From Thalassotalea hakodatensis (GTDB lineage: Bacteria > Pseudomonadota > Gammaproteobacteria > Enterobacterales > Alteromonadaceae): a stretch of 64,000 bases of DNA. The stretch's first letter is position 1. Each line of letters starts with the position of its first letter. Made by a program: the position numbers and the translations under genes. The notes under the pieces were generated by a model. The model did no database searches, was not told where the DNA came from, and saw only the letters and a program-made list of their open reading frames with translations. The stretch is from contig NZ_AP027365.1 in assembly GCF_030295995.1 (NCBI RefSeq), positions 806,001-870,000 of the forward strand. Reading direction: 5' to 3'. This document shows positions 27,242-36,073 of the stretch, in pieces.

Positions 27242-27802
27242 TCAATTTTTTCTGCTTACAATATTGGTTTGCTTCCGCTGTTTTTGCCTCGCTGACAACT
27301 CAAGAGCTAGGGCAAGTAAACTTGCCAAAATGGTTGTAATGAATAAAAACTCTTTATTTACTGTTTGATCTGAGACTTTAATTACAATGTCAGTAGTACG
27401 CTGTGCTTGCTGTTGCGCTGTATCGACAATTAACGAGAATGTAAGATTAATATCGCTTGATATTTTAGGCGCTTGAAATGATATTTTATTGTCGCGAGTT
27501 GTGAAATTAACCTTAGGGCCAGTGAGTTGTTGCCAATAGTAATCTATTGGTTGTCTTTTGCCACCATCAACCTCGGCAACTAAGGTTACTTTTTTGCCTG
27601 AAAAAGCGTTGTAAGTATTAATGCTCTTTATATGTATAGCAGCCGCATTGTTTTTAATGTGCGACTTTTTTAAACTGCTCTGCTGATATTGATTAAGCAA
27701 AAAAGCACCGATGGTGATCGCCATTAGTATTCCAAATAACATACCAAAAATTCGTAATAGGTGGTGGTGATAAAATTCGTTAATAGTGTTTATTTTGTTC
27801 AT
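27242..27802 (-). CDS. Two-helix membrane protein with a PKD/REJ-like domain
   Basis: A 186-residue protein. N-terminal membrane helix (about 17-37, FGMLFGILMAITIGAFLL), an extracytoplasmic beta-sandwich with PKD/K319L-type features (NAFSGKKVTLVAEVDGG, YYWQQLTGPKVNF, ISFQAPKIS), and a second helix near the C-terminus (FLFITTILASLLALAL) with a basic cytoplasmic tail. The start at 27802 has AGGA at good distance; a longer upstream frame overlaps the previous gene and is not likely. It follows the beta-propeller lipoprotein by 43 bases, so the two probably act together at the envelope. Function unknown. Confidence 0.7.
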   Translation of the reverse strand: MNKINTINEFYHHHLLRIFGMLFGILMAITIGAFLLNQYQQSSLKKSHIKNNAAAIHIKSINTYNAFSGKKVTLVAEVDGGKRQPIDYYWQQLTGPKVNFTTRDNKISFQAPKISSDINLTFSLIVDTAQQQAQRTTDIVIKVSDQTVNKEFLFITTILASLLALALELSARQKQRKQTNIVSRKN

Positions 27803-27845
27803 ATATTTCCTACTGTGATGATTCTTGTTATGAAGAGGTAAATGT

Positions 27846-29891
27846 TTAATAGGGACCAAAAATGTTTTCTGGTGCATACCAAAAACTGCGCCAAAGGTTG
27901 TTACCGTGTATATAGTAAACATCGTCAAGATTAAAGATTGCTCTATCATCTAATGATGAAGGGAAGTGTGGGGTGACATTCAAAGAATTATTAAACGCAG
28001 ATACATTCCCAATGTGGTGTAATTGAGCACCAGTGTTTTTATTCGTTATTTCTATTAACGTTAGAAAGTTTTCTTTAGTCCAAGTTTCTATATTGGTATT
28101 TTTTTGTTGCTCGCTTTTTACTTGCCATCTTTCCATAGGAATGCCAAAGCGATGACGTTCGTTAGGTTCACTTAAGTGATGCGCGAGTGCAAGATAATTG
28201 AATTCAACAGGAGTGAAAGCTGCTGGCTGTGTAAAAGAGGCGATGACTCTAGGTGAATTAATGTTACTGACATCGAAAAGGCTAATTTTCGACCCTTGCA
28301 CTATCGACGTTTGATCGTTCGTGTGAGTATTCTCAATTTGACTTTCTGGAGTATTTTGTTCTATGCCTAGTAAAAGTTCAGTTGAAATGGGGTGTAGATA
28401 TGATAAACCGCTAGGTATGCTGAGAGTTCCACTAATATACGGTGCGTTTGGATTTGATAAGTTGACAAGATAGATAGGATCGCTTGCTAAAGACGTCATA
28501 ATGTAGGCTAAATTATTATCAAAACGAACCGCTTTTATATTTTGCTGCACACTGTGATCAAGAGGACTTACTCCTATCTTTTGGGGCTGAGTATCATTGG
28601 GTAACCGCGCAATAATGTTAAGGGCTTTTTGCTGGCTATTTATGGGTTCCTGTAAAATAAATAATTGATGTTCAAAGCCTGTATTTTCATTTCCTTCAGT
28701 AGTAACAACGCGTAACATCGACTGGAACTCACTGAACCGTAAGTTCTCGTTTAATTCGCCAAAACCACCGGGTAGTGCAACAGATCCACGATAACCAAGT
28801 TCTTGTTCTTTAAATGAAAACTTATGAATGACAGATGTTTTTGCATTGTTGATATGTTTTTTTGTGTTGTATAAGTACATGGCTTTTTTCGAAGTATATA
28901 CACCTTGAATATCACTATTAATGCACCGTGATGTGATTGACTCTGGTTTATTAATATCAATTACAGTCAATGTTGTTATGCCATCAAAACCATCGTCATC
29001 GTTACTTGTTGCAGAAATAAAACATTGATCAGATGTTACTAGTGGTGAGCTGATACCTTGATCATTGGTTATTTGGGGGAGAATATCTGCTATCGGGGTT
29101 GAGTAGATTTTTCGATAATTAGCAAGGTGTTCAGCGTCGTTGTTTGCAAGTGGCAGCCCAGGAATATAAGGGGAGAAACTACTTAGAAAGTACAGCTTAT
29201 TACCAATTTTTCTGCTATCAATAATGCGTCCGTCAACGGTAAAAGTATGTTGCAATATCGCTTGTTCAGGTGACGAAATATCAAGGATAGACAGGTGGGA
29301 TCTGTGTCCTACAGGAAAAAACGACGCTTTTTCAGGGGTATTTTTACTTGCGTAACCTGCATAGTGTTGTTGATTGCTAAAAGCTGCTAATCGATTATCG
29401 GTGATATATATACCATTAATTACGGCATCTTTTAACATCAGTGGAACGTAAACAATTGGCGTGATATCGCCTTGTTGATACTTCGATAAAATTTTAATAC
29501 CTGGTGCTGATTCATCAGTTGATTGATCGTTATAGTGTGGGTTAGTTGCGATAAATATATATTGATCATTTTGTTTTATTCGATCGCCTGCGAAGGTAGT
29601 ATTTTTTATTGCCGATGATGAATAACGTAAAGAGGTTACTGCGTGTTTTTCATTATATATTGGTACTAAAGGGTATTTATTCCTCGCTTTACTTCTTAAA
29701 TAAATACCGTTTCGTAAATGACGTTGAAAAGTATGACGATCTACTTTTTTTAATGGCGTTGTTGAGTTTTCCAATGCATTTAACGGCGGGATTGCGTGAA
29801 TATTTTGTGTCACGATAATGTCTGCTTTGTCTGAGTTGCAGCCAAGAACACAGAGACACAGTGTAAAAAGAGTAACTTTCAATGTCATCAT
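27846..29891 (-). CDS. Beta-propeller domain lipoprotein (PF09826-like)
   Basis: A 681-residue predicted lipoprotein: MMTLKVTLFTLCLCVLGC gives a lipobox with Cys18. The body resembles the family of secreted proteins with a C-terminal beta-propeller distantly related to WD40: SHLSILDISSPEQAIL, DGRIIDSRKIGNKLYFLSS, LTVIDINKPES, AVRFDNNLAYIMTS, DPIYLVNLSNPNAPYISG, SLFDVSNINSPRVI. AAGGA lies five bases before the first ATG. Role unknown; such proteins are often found with a small membrane partner, as here. Confidence 0.8.
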   Translation of the reverse strand: MMTLKVTLFTLCLCVLGCNSDKADIIVTQNIHAIPPLNALENSTTPLKKVDRHTFQRHLRNGIYLRSKARNKYPLVPIYNEKHAVTSLRYSSSAIKNTTFAGDRIKQNDQYIFIATNPHYNDQSTDESAPGIKILSKYQQGDITPIVYVPLMLKDAVINGIYITDNRLAAFSNQQHYAGYASKNTPEKASFFPVGHRSHLSILDISSPEQAILQHTFTVDGRIIDSRKIGNKLYFLSSFSPYIPGLPLANNDAEHLANYRKIYSTPIADILPQITNDQGISSPLVTSDQCFISATSNDDDGFDGITTLTVIDINKPESITSRCINSDIQGVYTSKKAMYLYNTKKHINNAKTSVIHKFSFKEQELGYRGSVALPGGFGELNENLRFSEFQSMLRVVTTEGNENTGFEHQLFILQEPINSQQKALNIIARLPNDTQPQKIGVSPLDHSVQQNIKAVRFDNNLAYIMTSLASDPIYLVNLSNPNAPYISGTLSIPSGLSYLHPISTELLLGIEQNTPESQIENTHTNDQTSIVQGSKISLFDVSNINSPRVIASFTQPAAFTPVEFNYLALAHHLSEPNERHRFGIPMERWQVKSEQQKNTNIETWTKENFLTLIEITNKNTGAQLHHIGNVSAFNNSLNVTPHFPSSLDDRAIFNLDDVYYIHGNNLWRSFWYAPENIFGPY

Positions 29892-30047
29892 GTTGTTCCT
29901 TATCGAATACTATGCATTATTGAATTACTATGAATGAAGTTAAGGTGAACTGCTGTTGCCAATTGCTATTAAATGTAATCAGGTGTAATCGCCGCTAGTA
30001 TTTGTTGGCTTCTGTGATAAATTGAGGCAAAAATTTTCGGAGTAAAC

Positions 30048-30890
30048 TTGTTGAAGTATTTAGCACTGCTATGTTGTTTTCTTACTTATACTGCAATTGC
30101 TGGTTGCCACCCTGAGAGTGATTCGTGCGCACCCGTATCGCAATGGCAGTTTTCAATTGCTGTTGGTGGTGGTGTTCATACGAATCCGCTAAATGGCGGA
30201 GATAACATTCCTTTAGTGCTTGTTCCATCTGTAAGTTATTACAGTGAAAAGCTTTTTTTTGATAATGGGTTGCTAGGTTATTCGTTAGTAGAAAATGAAC
30301 GTTGGGTTTTTAGTGCGATTACACAGCTTAATCAAGAGAAAGCTTATTTTACTCGTTGGCATCCAAAAAATATTTTTGTCGTAAGCATGAATAATGCGTT
30401 TCATGGCGCGTCAAAAGAAGCCATTGATATAAACCAAGTTGAAGATCGCGACTGGGCGCTTGACGCGGGGGGGCAACTTAATTGGTTTATTGATCAACAC
30501 ACAGGTGTCATGGCAAAACTTCTGTGGGATGTTTCCAATGTTTACCAAGGTTACACAGGGGAGTTGAGTGTTAATCACCGAGTAACTTTACCATTTATAG
30601 AACATAGCCAACTTTCTTTTGGTTTAGGCGCACAGGTTAATAGCCGTAAACTAGTGAATTACTATTATGGTGTGGAGCAACAAGATAGCCTGTTTACTCA
30701 AGTGACTTTTCAAGGCAAAACCAGTATTAACCCTGTTTTTCATGTGAAATTTACGAAAGCAATTTCAACCCAGTGGCGCTTATCGTTTTATTGGAAACGA
30801 AAGCTGCTTGATGCCAATACAGCTAACAGTCCACTGATTAACACATCACAAATAGATACCGTATTTCTAGGGATGGAATATGCGTTTTAA
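30048..30890 (+). CDS. MipA/OmpV-family outer-membrane protein
   Basis: A 280-residue protein beginning with TTG (30048 or 30051) behind GGAG. Signal peptide LKYLALLCCFLTYTAIAG, then a beta-barrel pattern with alternating hydrophobic strands and a C-terminal aromatic residue (GMEYAF), the outer-membrane insertion signal. It matches MipA/OmpV proteins (WQFSIAVGGGVHTNPLNGGDNIP; SVSYYSEKLFFDNGLLGY). Members affect permeability or bind murein-synthesis scaffolds. It overlaps the next gene by a few bases and heads a four-gene operon with a two-component system that may control it. Confidence 0.85.
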   Translation: MLKYLALLCCFLTYTAIAGCHPESDSCAPVSQWQFSIAVGGGVHTNPLNGGDNIPLVLVPSVSYYSEKLFFDNGLLGYSLVENERWVFSAITQLNQEKAYFTRWHPKNIFVVSMNNAFHGASKEAIDINQVEDRDWALDAGGQLNWFIDQHTGVMAKLLWDVSNVYQGYTGELSVNHRVTLPFIEHSQLSFGLGAQVNSRKLVNYYYGVEQQDSLFTQVTFQGKTSINPVFHVKFTKAISTQWRLSFYWKRKLLDANTANSPLINTSQIDTVFLGMEYAF

Positions 30891-31266
30891 ACTCGGTGTT
30901 AAGCGATGGTTACTTATCGCTGGAATACTCAGTCAGCCACTTGTAAATGCACAAGAAGTGGTATTAAATATCTCTCCTACCATATGTATTGTTAATAAAA
31001 TGGGTGAACCGTGCACCATGACAGTAAATGTGAATTGGCAAACCCCAAACGCTGGTAATTACTGTTTATATCAAGATGCCGAGCAATTAACTTGCTGGCA
31101 AAACACGGCAAGTATAGCAACACGGTTAAATATTCATCTCCAGCAAAACATGATGTTTAGTTTACGAGATCAAGAAACAATATTGGCGCAAAAACAAATT
31201 CGCGTGAATGCGAGTGCACCAAGAAAATTTAGACGTAAATTACGAGCTCAATGGAGTGTATTTTAA
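30880..31266 (+). CDS. DUF3019 periplasmic protein
   Basis: A 128-residue exported protein: signal peptide ending near VNAQEV, then a small domain with paired cysteines (TICIVN, GEPCTM, NYCLYQ, LTCWQN) typical of DUF3019. The start overlaps the MipA stop (about 11 bases), and the stop overlaps the ATG of the response regulator, so translation is coupled through the operon. Members are found next to OmpR-type regulators and MipA proteins; a role in envelope sensing is possible but untested. Confidence 0.82.
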   Translation: MRFKLGVKRWLLIAGILSQPLVNAQEVVLNISPTICIVNKMGEPCTMTVNVNWQTPNAGNYCLYQDAEQLTCWQNTASIATRLNIHLQQNMMFSLRDQETILAQKQIRVNASAPRKFRRKLRAQWSVF

Positions 31267-31958
31267 TGGCAAACATATTGTTGGTTGAAGACGATGAACG
31301 TTTAGCTAAATTGATCAAAGACTTTTTAAAACAAAATGGTTTTGATGTTACGGTGCTACATCGTGGTGATCACGCACTTGATTACATAAAAAAAAGCCAG
31401 CCTGACTTAACCATTCTTGATGTGATGTTACCTAAAGTAGATGGTTTTTCAATTTGTCGTGCAGTGCGTCCTTTCTATCAACAACCGATATTATTTTTAA
31501 CAGCTAAAGACAGCGATATTGATCACGTACTTGGCTTAGAAATTGGTGCTGATGATTACCTAACAAAACCCATTGAACCACGTGTACTACTTGCCCGAAT
31601 TAATACGCGTTTGCGGCGCAAGAGTGCTCCTGAACTCGCCGTTGAAACACTTTCTTATGGTGAGTTGGTTATAGATAAAACGGCTCGAAGAGTGACTTTG
31701 TCAAATCAGCTTATTGATTTAACAAGTCATGAATTTGAATTGTTATGGTTGTTAGCTGAAAACGCGGGTGAACCGCAAAGTCGTGATTATATTCATCAAA
31801 AAATGATCGGACGTGAATACGATGGCTTAGACCGCAGTGTAGACGTGAGAGTGTCTAGACTTCGTAAAAAATTACATGATAACGTAGAACAACCCTTTCG
31901 TATTATCACTGTTTGGGGTAAAGGCTATATGTTGAGTAAAACGGCTTGGCACAGTTAA
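31266..31958 (+). CDS. OmpR-family response regulator
   Basis: A 230-residue regulator: receiver domain (acidic pocket EDDE, phospho-acceptor D52 in LTILDVMLPKVDG, Lys in DYLTKPIEP) and a C-terminal winged helix (SHEFELLWLLAENAG, DRSVDVRVSRLRKKL, GKGYML). It resembles RstA/CpxR-like members. The ATG at 31266 overlaps the previous stop (TAATG). The cognate kinase follows 43 bases on. Probable targets include the upstream MipA gene. Confidence 0.93.
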   Translation: MANILLVEDDERLAKLIKDFLKQNGFDVTVLHRGDHALDYIKKSQPDLTILDVMLPKVDGFSICRAVRPFYQQPILFLTAKDSDIDHVLGLEIGADDYLTKPIEPRVLLARINTRLRRKSAPELAVETLSYGELVIDKTARRVTLSNQLIDLTSHEFELLWLLAENAGEPQSRDYIHQKMIGREYDGLDRSVDVRVSRLRKKLHDNVEQPFRIITVWGKGYMLSKTAWHS

Positions 31959-32001
31959 TGGTAAGGGAAGCATTTCACTGTAATGGCGCATTGAGGCTAC
32001 A

Positions 32002-33258
32002 TTGAACCGCTTATTTATTCATTTATTTCTCGTGATCGTGCTAGGTTTAGTGACCATTAACTGGTTAACAGAATCACTATGGCAGCAATGGTATCCTCAG
32101 GGGAATGTTGAAAACCCACCGTTAGTTAGATCGTTAAGCGTTATTGTAGAACAACAAGCCTTACAGCCTTTGCCTTTATCGTCATTGTCTACCTTGTTAA
32201 ACATGCCTGTGAGTATGCTTTCTTTGCAAGAAGTGGCATGGTTACCACAGCAACTTAAACAGTTAAACGCACATAGGCCAGTTGTAACCTATGATGCCTT
32301 TGATCAACTCATTGTTTATGTCAAAGAGCAGCGCTCTCAACAAGTGTATATGTTTGGGCCGATTAAGGTTAGCGCGATGGAGCCTGAGCACAATACGTTA
32401 AAAATCGTTTTACTTTGCTTGTCTTATTTGCTGCTCGCGCTGATTATTTACTTGTGGAGTAAACCGTTATGGCAAGATCTCAATCGATTAAATGCAATGA
32501 CCGCACAAATAGCGAAGGGAAATTTCGCCATCACAGGTTTGAAGAGTAAGTCATCACCAATTAGTAATATTGTAAAGACATTTCATACCATGGCGCAACG
32601 CGTTACTCAGTTAGTTTCTGATCAGCGACAGTTGGTTAACGCTGTGTCGCATGAACTTAGAACGCCGTTAGCAAGGTTAAGGTTTTCACTCGAAATGTTA
32701 GAACAAGTTCCCGAGCAGCATCGAACTGAAATGAAGCAAGATGTTACAGAAATGTCGACGCTCATTGATGAAATGCTTAATTATGCGCGATTAGAAAAGA
32801 TTGACGCAAGCGATAGCAAACAACAGAACGATCTTGTGTTGATTGTAAACCAAGTGGTTGATAAAGGTATTCGCCTATCTGATAAACAGATCCAGTGTTA
32901 TCTGCCAACGCATTGCAAATATTTTTGTAATGAAGTTCTCATTGAACGCGCACTACAAAACTTATTGAGTAATGCGATAAGGTACGCTAAGCAACAGGTG
33001 ATAGTTTCGCTCACTCAGCATGAAGATAATATTCAATTAATCGTTGAAGACGATGGTTGTGGTATCCCTTCCGAGGAACGCGATAAAGTATTTGATGCTT
33101 TTTATCGTATTGATAAAAGCCGCAATAAAGCATTAGGCGGCTTTGGTTTAGGTTTAGCAATTGTTGAACGTATTTGTCGCTCACATCGTGGTTATTGTCA
33201 GGTAAACGAATCTTCGCTTGGTGGATCTAAGTTTATTATCAGCCTACCTCAACAGTAA
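32002..33258 (+). CDS. Sensor histidine kinase, RstB/CpxA-like
   Basis: A 418-residue inner-membrane kinase starting with TTG behind GAGG (six bases). Membrane helix about 1-20, periplasmic loop to about 130, second helix (about 132-150), HAMP, HisKA with H217 in NAVSHELRTPLARL, and an HATPase domain (NLLSNAIRYA, EDDGCGIP, GGFGLGLAIVERI). Partner of the OmpR-type regulator just upstream. The ligand is unknown; the MipA and DUF3019 neighbours point to an outer-membrane or periplasmic stress. Confidence 0.92.
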   Translation: MNRLFIHLFLVIVLGLVTINWLTESLWQQWYPQGNVENPPLVRSLSVIVEQQALQPLPLSSLSTLLNMPVSMLSLQEVAWLPQQLKQLNAHRPVVTYDAFDQLIVYVKEQRSQQVYMFGPIKVSAMEPEHNTLKIVLLCLSYLLLALIIYLWSKPLWQDLNRLNAMTAQIAKGNFAITGLKSKSSPISNIVKTFHTMAQRVTQLVSDQRQLVNAVSHELRTPLARLRFSLEMLEQVPEQHRTEMKQDVTEMSTLIDEMLNYARLEKIDASDSKQQNDLVLIVNQVVDKGIRLSDKQIQCYLPTHCKYFCNEVLIERALQNLLSNAIRYAKQQVIVSLTQHEDNIQLIVEDDGCGIPSEERDKVFDAFYRIDKSRNKALGGFGLGLAIVERICRSHRGYCQVNESSLGGSKFIISLPQQ

Positions 33259-33274
33259 CAACACGTCCTAGTGT

Positions 33275-34210
33275 TTAGGTAGAGCTAATAGCACGTTCTT
33301 CAAGTAAGCAGTAAAAGTCGAATGCGTTAGGTAAGCTTTCGCCGTGAACCTGATACGAGCCTAAAATAAATTCGTAAGGCATATAGAGGTAGCCAGATAA
33401 ACCAAAATTTTCACCATAAGAGTTACGAATGAGCAAAGCTTGTTTGTCATCATCAAAGCCAACGGCACAAACAGCATGGCCGCCGATACGTAATTCATCT
33501 TCGTTTGGAATAGGCATAACGCCTGAAGGTGGAATATTAAAAAAACTACGGGGCTCCATAAAACCAAAAATAATAGGTGTTTGGTTACTAAGAGCATGCT
33601 TTATTTCATCAATGCCGTGTTCGATACTTAAGCGGCAATACTTAACTTGCCTAAATGTTTTAGCTTGTTCAATGGCTTTTGGGGAGGGTTTCTCGCTCAT
33701 TAATTTTTGAATAATCACCCGTTTTTCTACTAGCACTTGCTCAAGGTTATTGGTGATTTCTTCAAGCGTCGCAGTTTTTATTAATTGATATAACGACTCA
33801 GGAACATGTGTTTTTGGGTAGGGCCATAAATCAGCACAACATACACCGAAAAGTTGCAATGCTTGAAAACCGTCGCTGATCAAAACCGGTGTGTTTTGTA
33901 ATTCTTTGCCAGCTAATAAGCGCTCATGATAGTAAATGTACATCGCAGAGGCTTTAGAAACTTGGCTGCAATCATCAAAAAAATCAGTTTTTTGCCTATT
34001 TAATGTGATCTCCATCGCGGCTGATAATGCACACCCCGTACAAGCATTCAGTAAACCCTGATCCATCACAGGTGAAATAATAAACTCGCGCAGATCAACG
34101 CGTGCTTGTTCACATGCTTGCCAATGGCTTGAATCGCAGTTTTGTTGATATAGAGAAGATGCAGTGCATTGATCATTTGGCACGACACTTCGGCAGTATA
34201 AATGTTGCAT
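33275..34210 (-). CDS. Papain-like (C1) cysteine peptidase
   Basis: A 311-residue protein without a clear signal peptide. The C1 triad can be traced: MDQGLLNACTGCALSAAM (about 49-66) with the Gln of the oxyanion hole and catalytic Cys57; GGHAVCAVGFDDD with the His; and IRNSYGENFGLSGY with the Asn. The usual GSC is NAC here, followed by a second cysteine (C60). The N-terminus is rich in cysteine (C6, C15, C25, C33). Substrate unknown; bacterial C1 peptidases of this sort are sometimes peptide-maturation or toxin-like enzymes. It converges with the two-component operon. Confidence 0.8.
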   Translation of the reverse strand: MQHLYCRSVVPNDQCTASSLYQQNCDSSHWQACEQARVDLREFIISPVMDQGLLNACTGCALSAAMEITLNRQKTDFFDDCSQVSKASAMYIYYHERLLAGKELQNTPVLISDGFQALQLFGVCCADLWPYPKTHVPESLYQLIKTATLEEITNNLEQVLVEKRVIIQKLMSEKPSPKAIEQAKTFRQVKYCRLSIEHGIDEIKHALSNQTPIIFGFMEPRSFFNIPPSGVMPIPNEDELRIGGHAVCAVGFDDDKQALLIRNSYGENFGLSGYLYMPYEFILGSYQVHGESLPNAFDFYCLLEERAISST

Positions 34211-34411
34211 GGTATTTCCTTATGTTGAATTGAGCGTGGATCCGAATCAAAGCAATATTTGCTTTGCTAGAGTTAACATACACTTGCTAATCATACATTT
34301 TTTTATCTCGACTAAACAAAGATCACTTTAATGAATAGTGGATGTTTTGTAGTTCTTATGTTGTATTATAATCTTTGAAATTCAAAATATTACACTAAAC
34401 AAGGATCGTAA

Positions 34412-35959
34412 TTGAAATCGTTTAACCTTAAATTGATATACGCACTTGCATTGTTTACGCAAGTGTTTGTCGTTCATGCGGCTGATTTTCCAACTAAGCA
34501 TGAGCGGGAAGCCATTGCTGAAAGCTTATTGAATGGTATAGAAAGTGTTGATGGTGTAACAATTGAATTACGCGATAGTACGCGCGTAGTTAAATGGGAG
34601 AACTTCAAAAAAATAGCTACGCGAAATGTGGTGTCGGCATCTGCTTGGAGTAGCTTGTATAGTGCGATTAATAATATTCACGATGGCATTATCAATCGCC
34701 ATTCTTATATTCAAGTTGAAGAAGGGATCAGAAAACATGTAAAAGCCATTGCTAAATGGCCACGTTATAAACTTGGTTATACTTGGCCAAACATTACCTT
34801 TTTTGACTTAGATAATAAGCAAACGATTCTTTCATTAAATGGTACTTCGGTGATTGATCTCTTCGATGAGTTTTTTAACTTATATTGTAATGACGTGCAT
34901 GATATTGGTTGCTTGAAGTTATTCTCTGTTGCAATAGGGCGCGGTTATCGCTTCAAAGACAATGCTGAAAAACTAGATGTTACCTTTAAAGATGGCAGTA
35001 AAAAACAAGTTTTAACACCTCAAAAATTAAAGAAAACTGCAAAAAAAAGTGAGCCAAAACAATGCGAAAACTTATATACCAGTTTACCTAAAAATCTTGT
35101 TTTTAAAGGTGATCAAAGTTGTTTATTTGAAATTGATAATCACTATTTATTGAAGATTAGATATTTTGGTCGTTGGGGTACTGAGCAAAACGATATTTAT
35201 TGTCAAAAAGTTACCGCAGAAGGAATGTGTTCGGATATTTTGGCAATTAAAAATCTACTAAGCCAGCAAGCTGCTAAACCTTTGATTATAGACCTTCAAA
35301 ATAATGGCGGTGGCTCTGAGAATACTCCATGGATTGCTGCATTAACTACGAATGGATTCATGGACAATGTGGTTTTATATAGAAATTTAGCGCTTTTAAA
35401 AGATAAAGACATTCGAAAAGATTCATTTTATGACAATGAATATGCCGAAAATTGGTATCAAAAAATTAAAGTCAATATGAGTGAACAACACAAATACTTG
35501 CCTCCACGCGCAGATTTTTGCCGAGGCTCTAAGGAGTGCGCACTAGAAAATATTCCTTCAGCGAAGTTACCGATACAGTATCATGCTTTAACTTTAGTCG
35601 TAAATGAAGCATGTGTGAGTTCATGTGATGATTTTGTGTGGCGAACAAGGCGATATGCTCAAGCGAAAACTGTCGGACAACTGCCTGCAACGGATGGTGC
35701 TTACGCGAGAATTAAAGGGTATATCTATGTTGATAAGCAAGGCAATATTGGTCATACGCACGTTGGTGAAAGCCAAGACGTACCTGCTGAGGCGGAAACA
35801 CTTTTAGTGAGCTATCGTATGCCAATATCTAAAACTATTGATGTAGATGGCAATAACTTAGATGGGGCTGATAATGTTTTGGATGTCGCTATTCCAATTA
35901 CTAAGGAAAACTATACTAACATTGAAGATATCAACGTTAAGTTTGCGTTGGGCTTGTGA
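34412..35959 (+). CDS. S41-like (C-terminal processing peptidase) exported protein
   Basis: A 515-residue protein starting with TTG behind AAGGA. Signal peptide ends at VVHA. The core has the S41 pattern: PLIIDLQNNGGGSENTPW (oxyanion and substrate loop) followed by LVVNEACVSSCDDFVWRTR, where a serine takes the place of the catalytic Ser, and GQLPATDGAYA. A PDZ domain is not obvious; a region around residues 115-160 (ILSLNGTSVIDLFDEF) could be a reduced one. Several cysteines suggest periplasmic disulfides. Probably a periplasmic tail- or peptide-processing enzyme. Confidence 0.75.
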   Translation: MKSFNLKLIYALALFTQVFVVHAADFPTKHEREAIAESLLNGIESVDGVTIELRDSTRVVKWENFKKIATRNVVSASAWSSLYSAINNIHDGIINRHSYIQVEEGIRKHVKAIAKWPRYKLGYTWPNITFFDLDNKQTILSLNGTSVIDLFDEFFNLYCNDVHDIGCLKLFSVAIGRGYRFKDNAEKLDVTFKDGSKKQVLTPQKLKKTAKKSEPKQCENLYTSLPKNLVFKGDQSCLFEIDNHYLLKIRYFGRWGTEQNDIYCQKVTAEGMCSDILAIKNLLSQQAAKPLIIDLQNNGGGSENTPWIAALTTNGFMDNVVLYRNLALLKDKDIRKDSFYDNEYAENWYQKIKVNMSEQHKYLPPRADFCRGSKECALENIPSAKLPIQYHALTLVVNEACVSSCDDFVWRTRRYAQAKTVGQLPATDGAYARIKGYIYVDKQGNIGHTHVGESQDVPAEAETLLVSYRMPISKTIDVDGNNLDGADNVLDVAIPITKENYTNIEDINVKFALGL

Positions 35960-36073
35960 GTACACTTACAAGCTTCGAGTGATATAACAGTAAAATGACC
36001 AATATCTTATGCTGTTATCTAGTTTATCCGCAGTTTGCCGATATAATAGTATAAATGCAGTGTTGTTTGTGAA

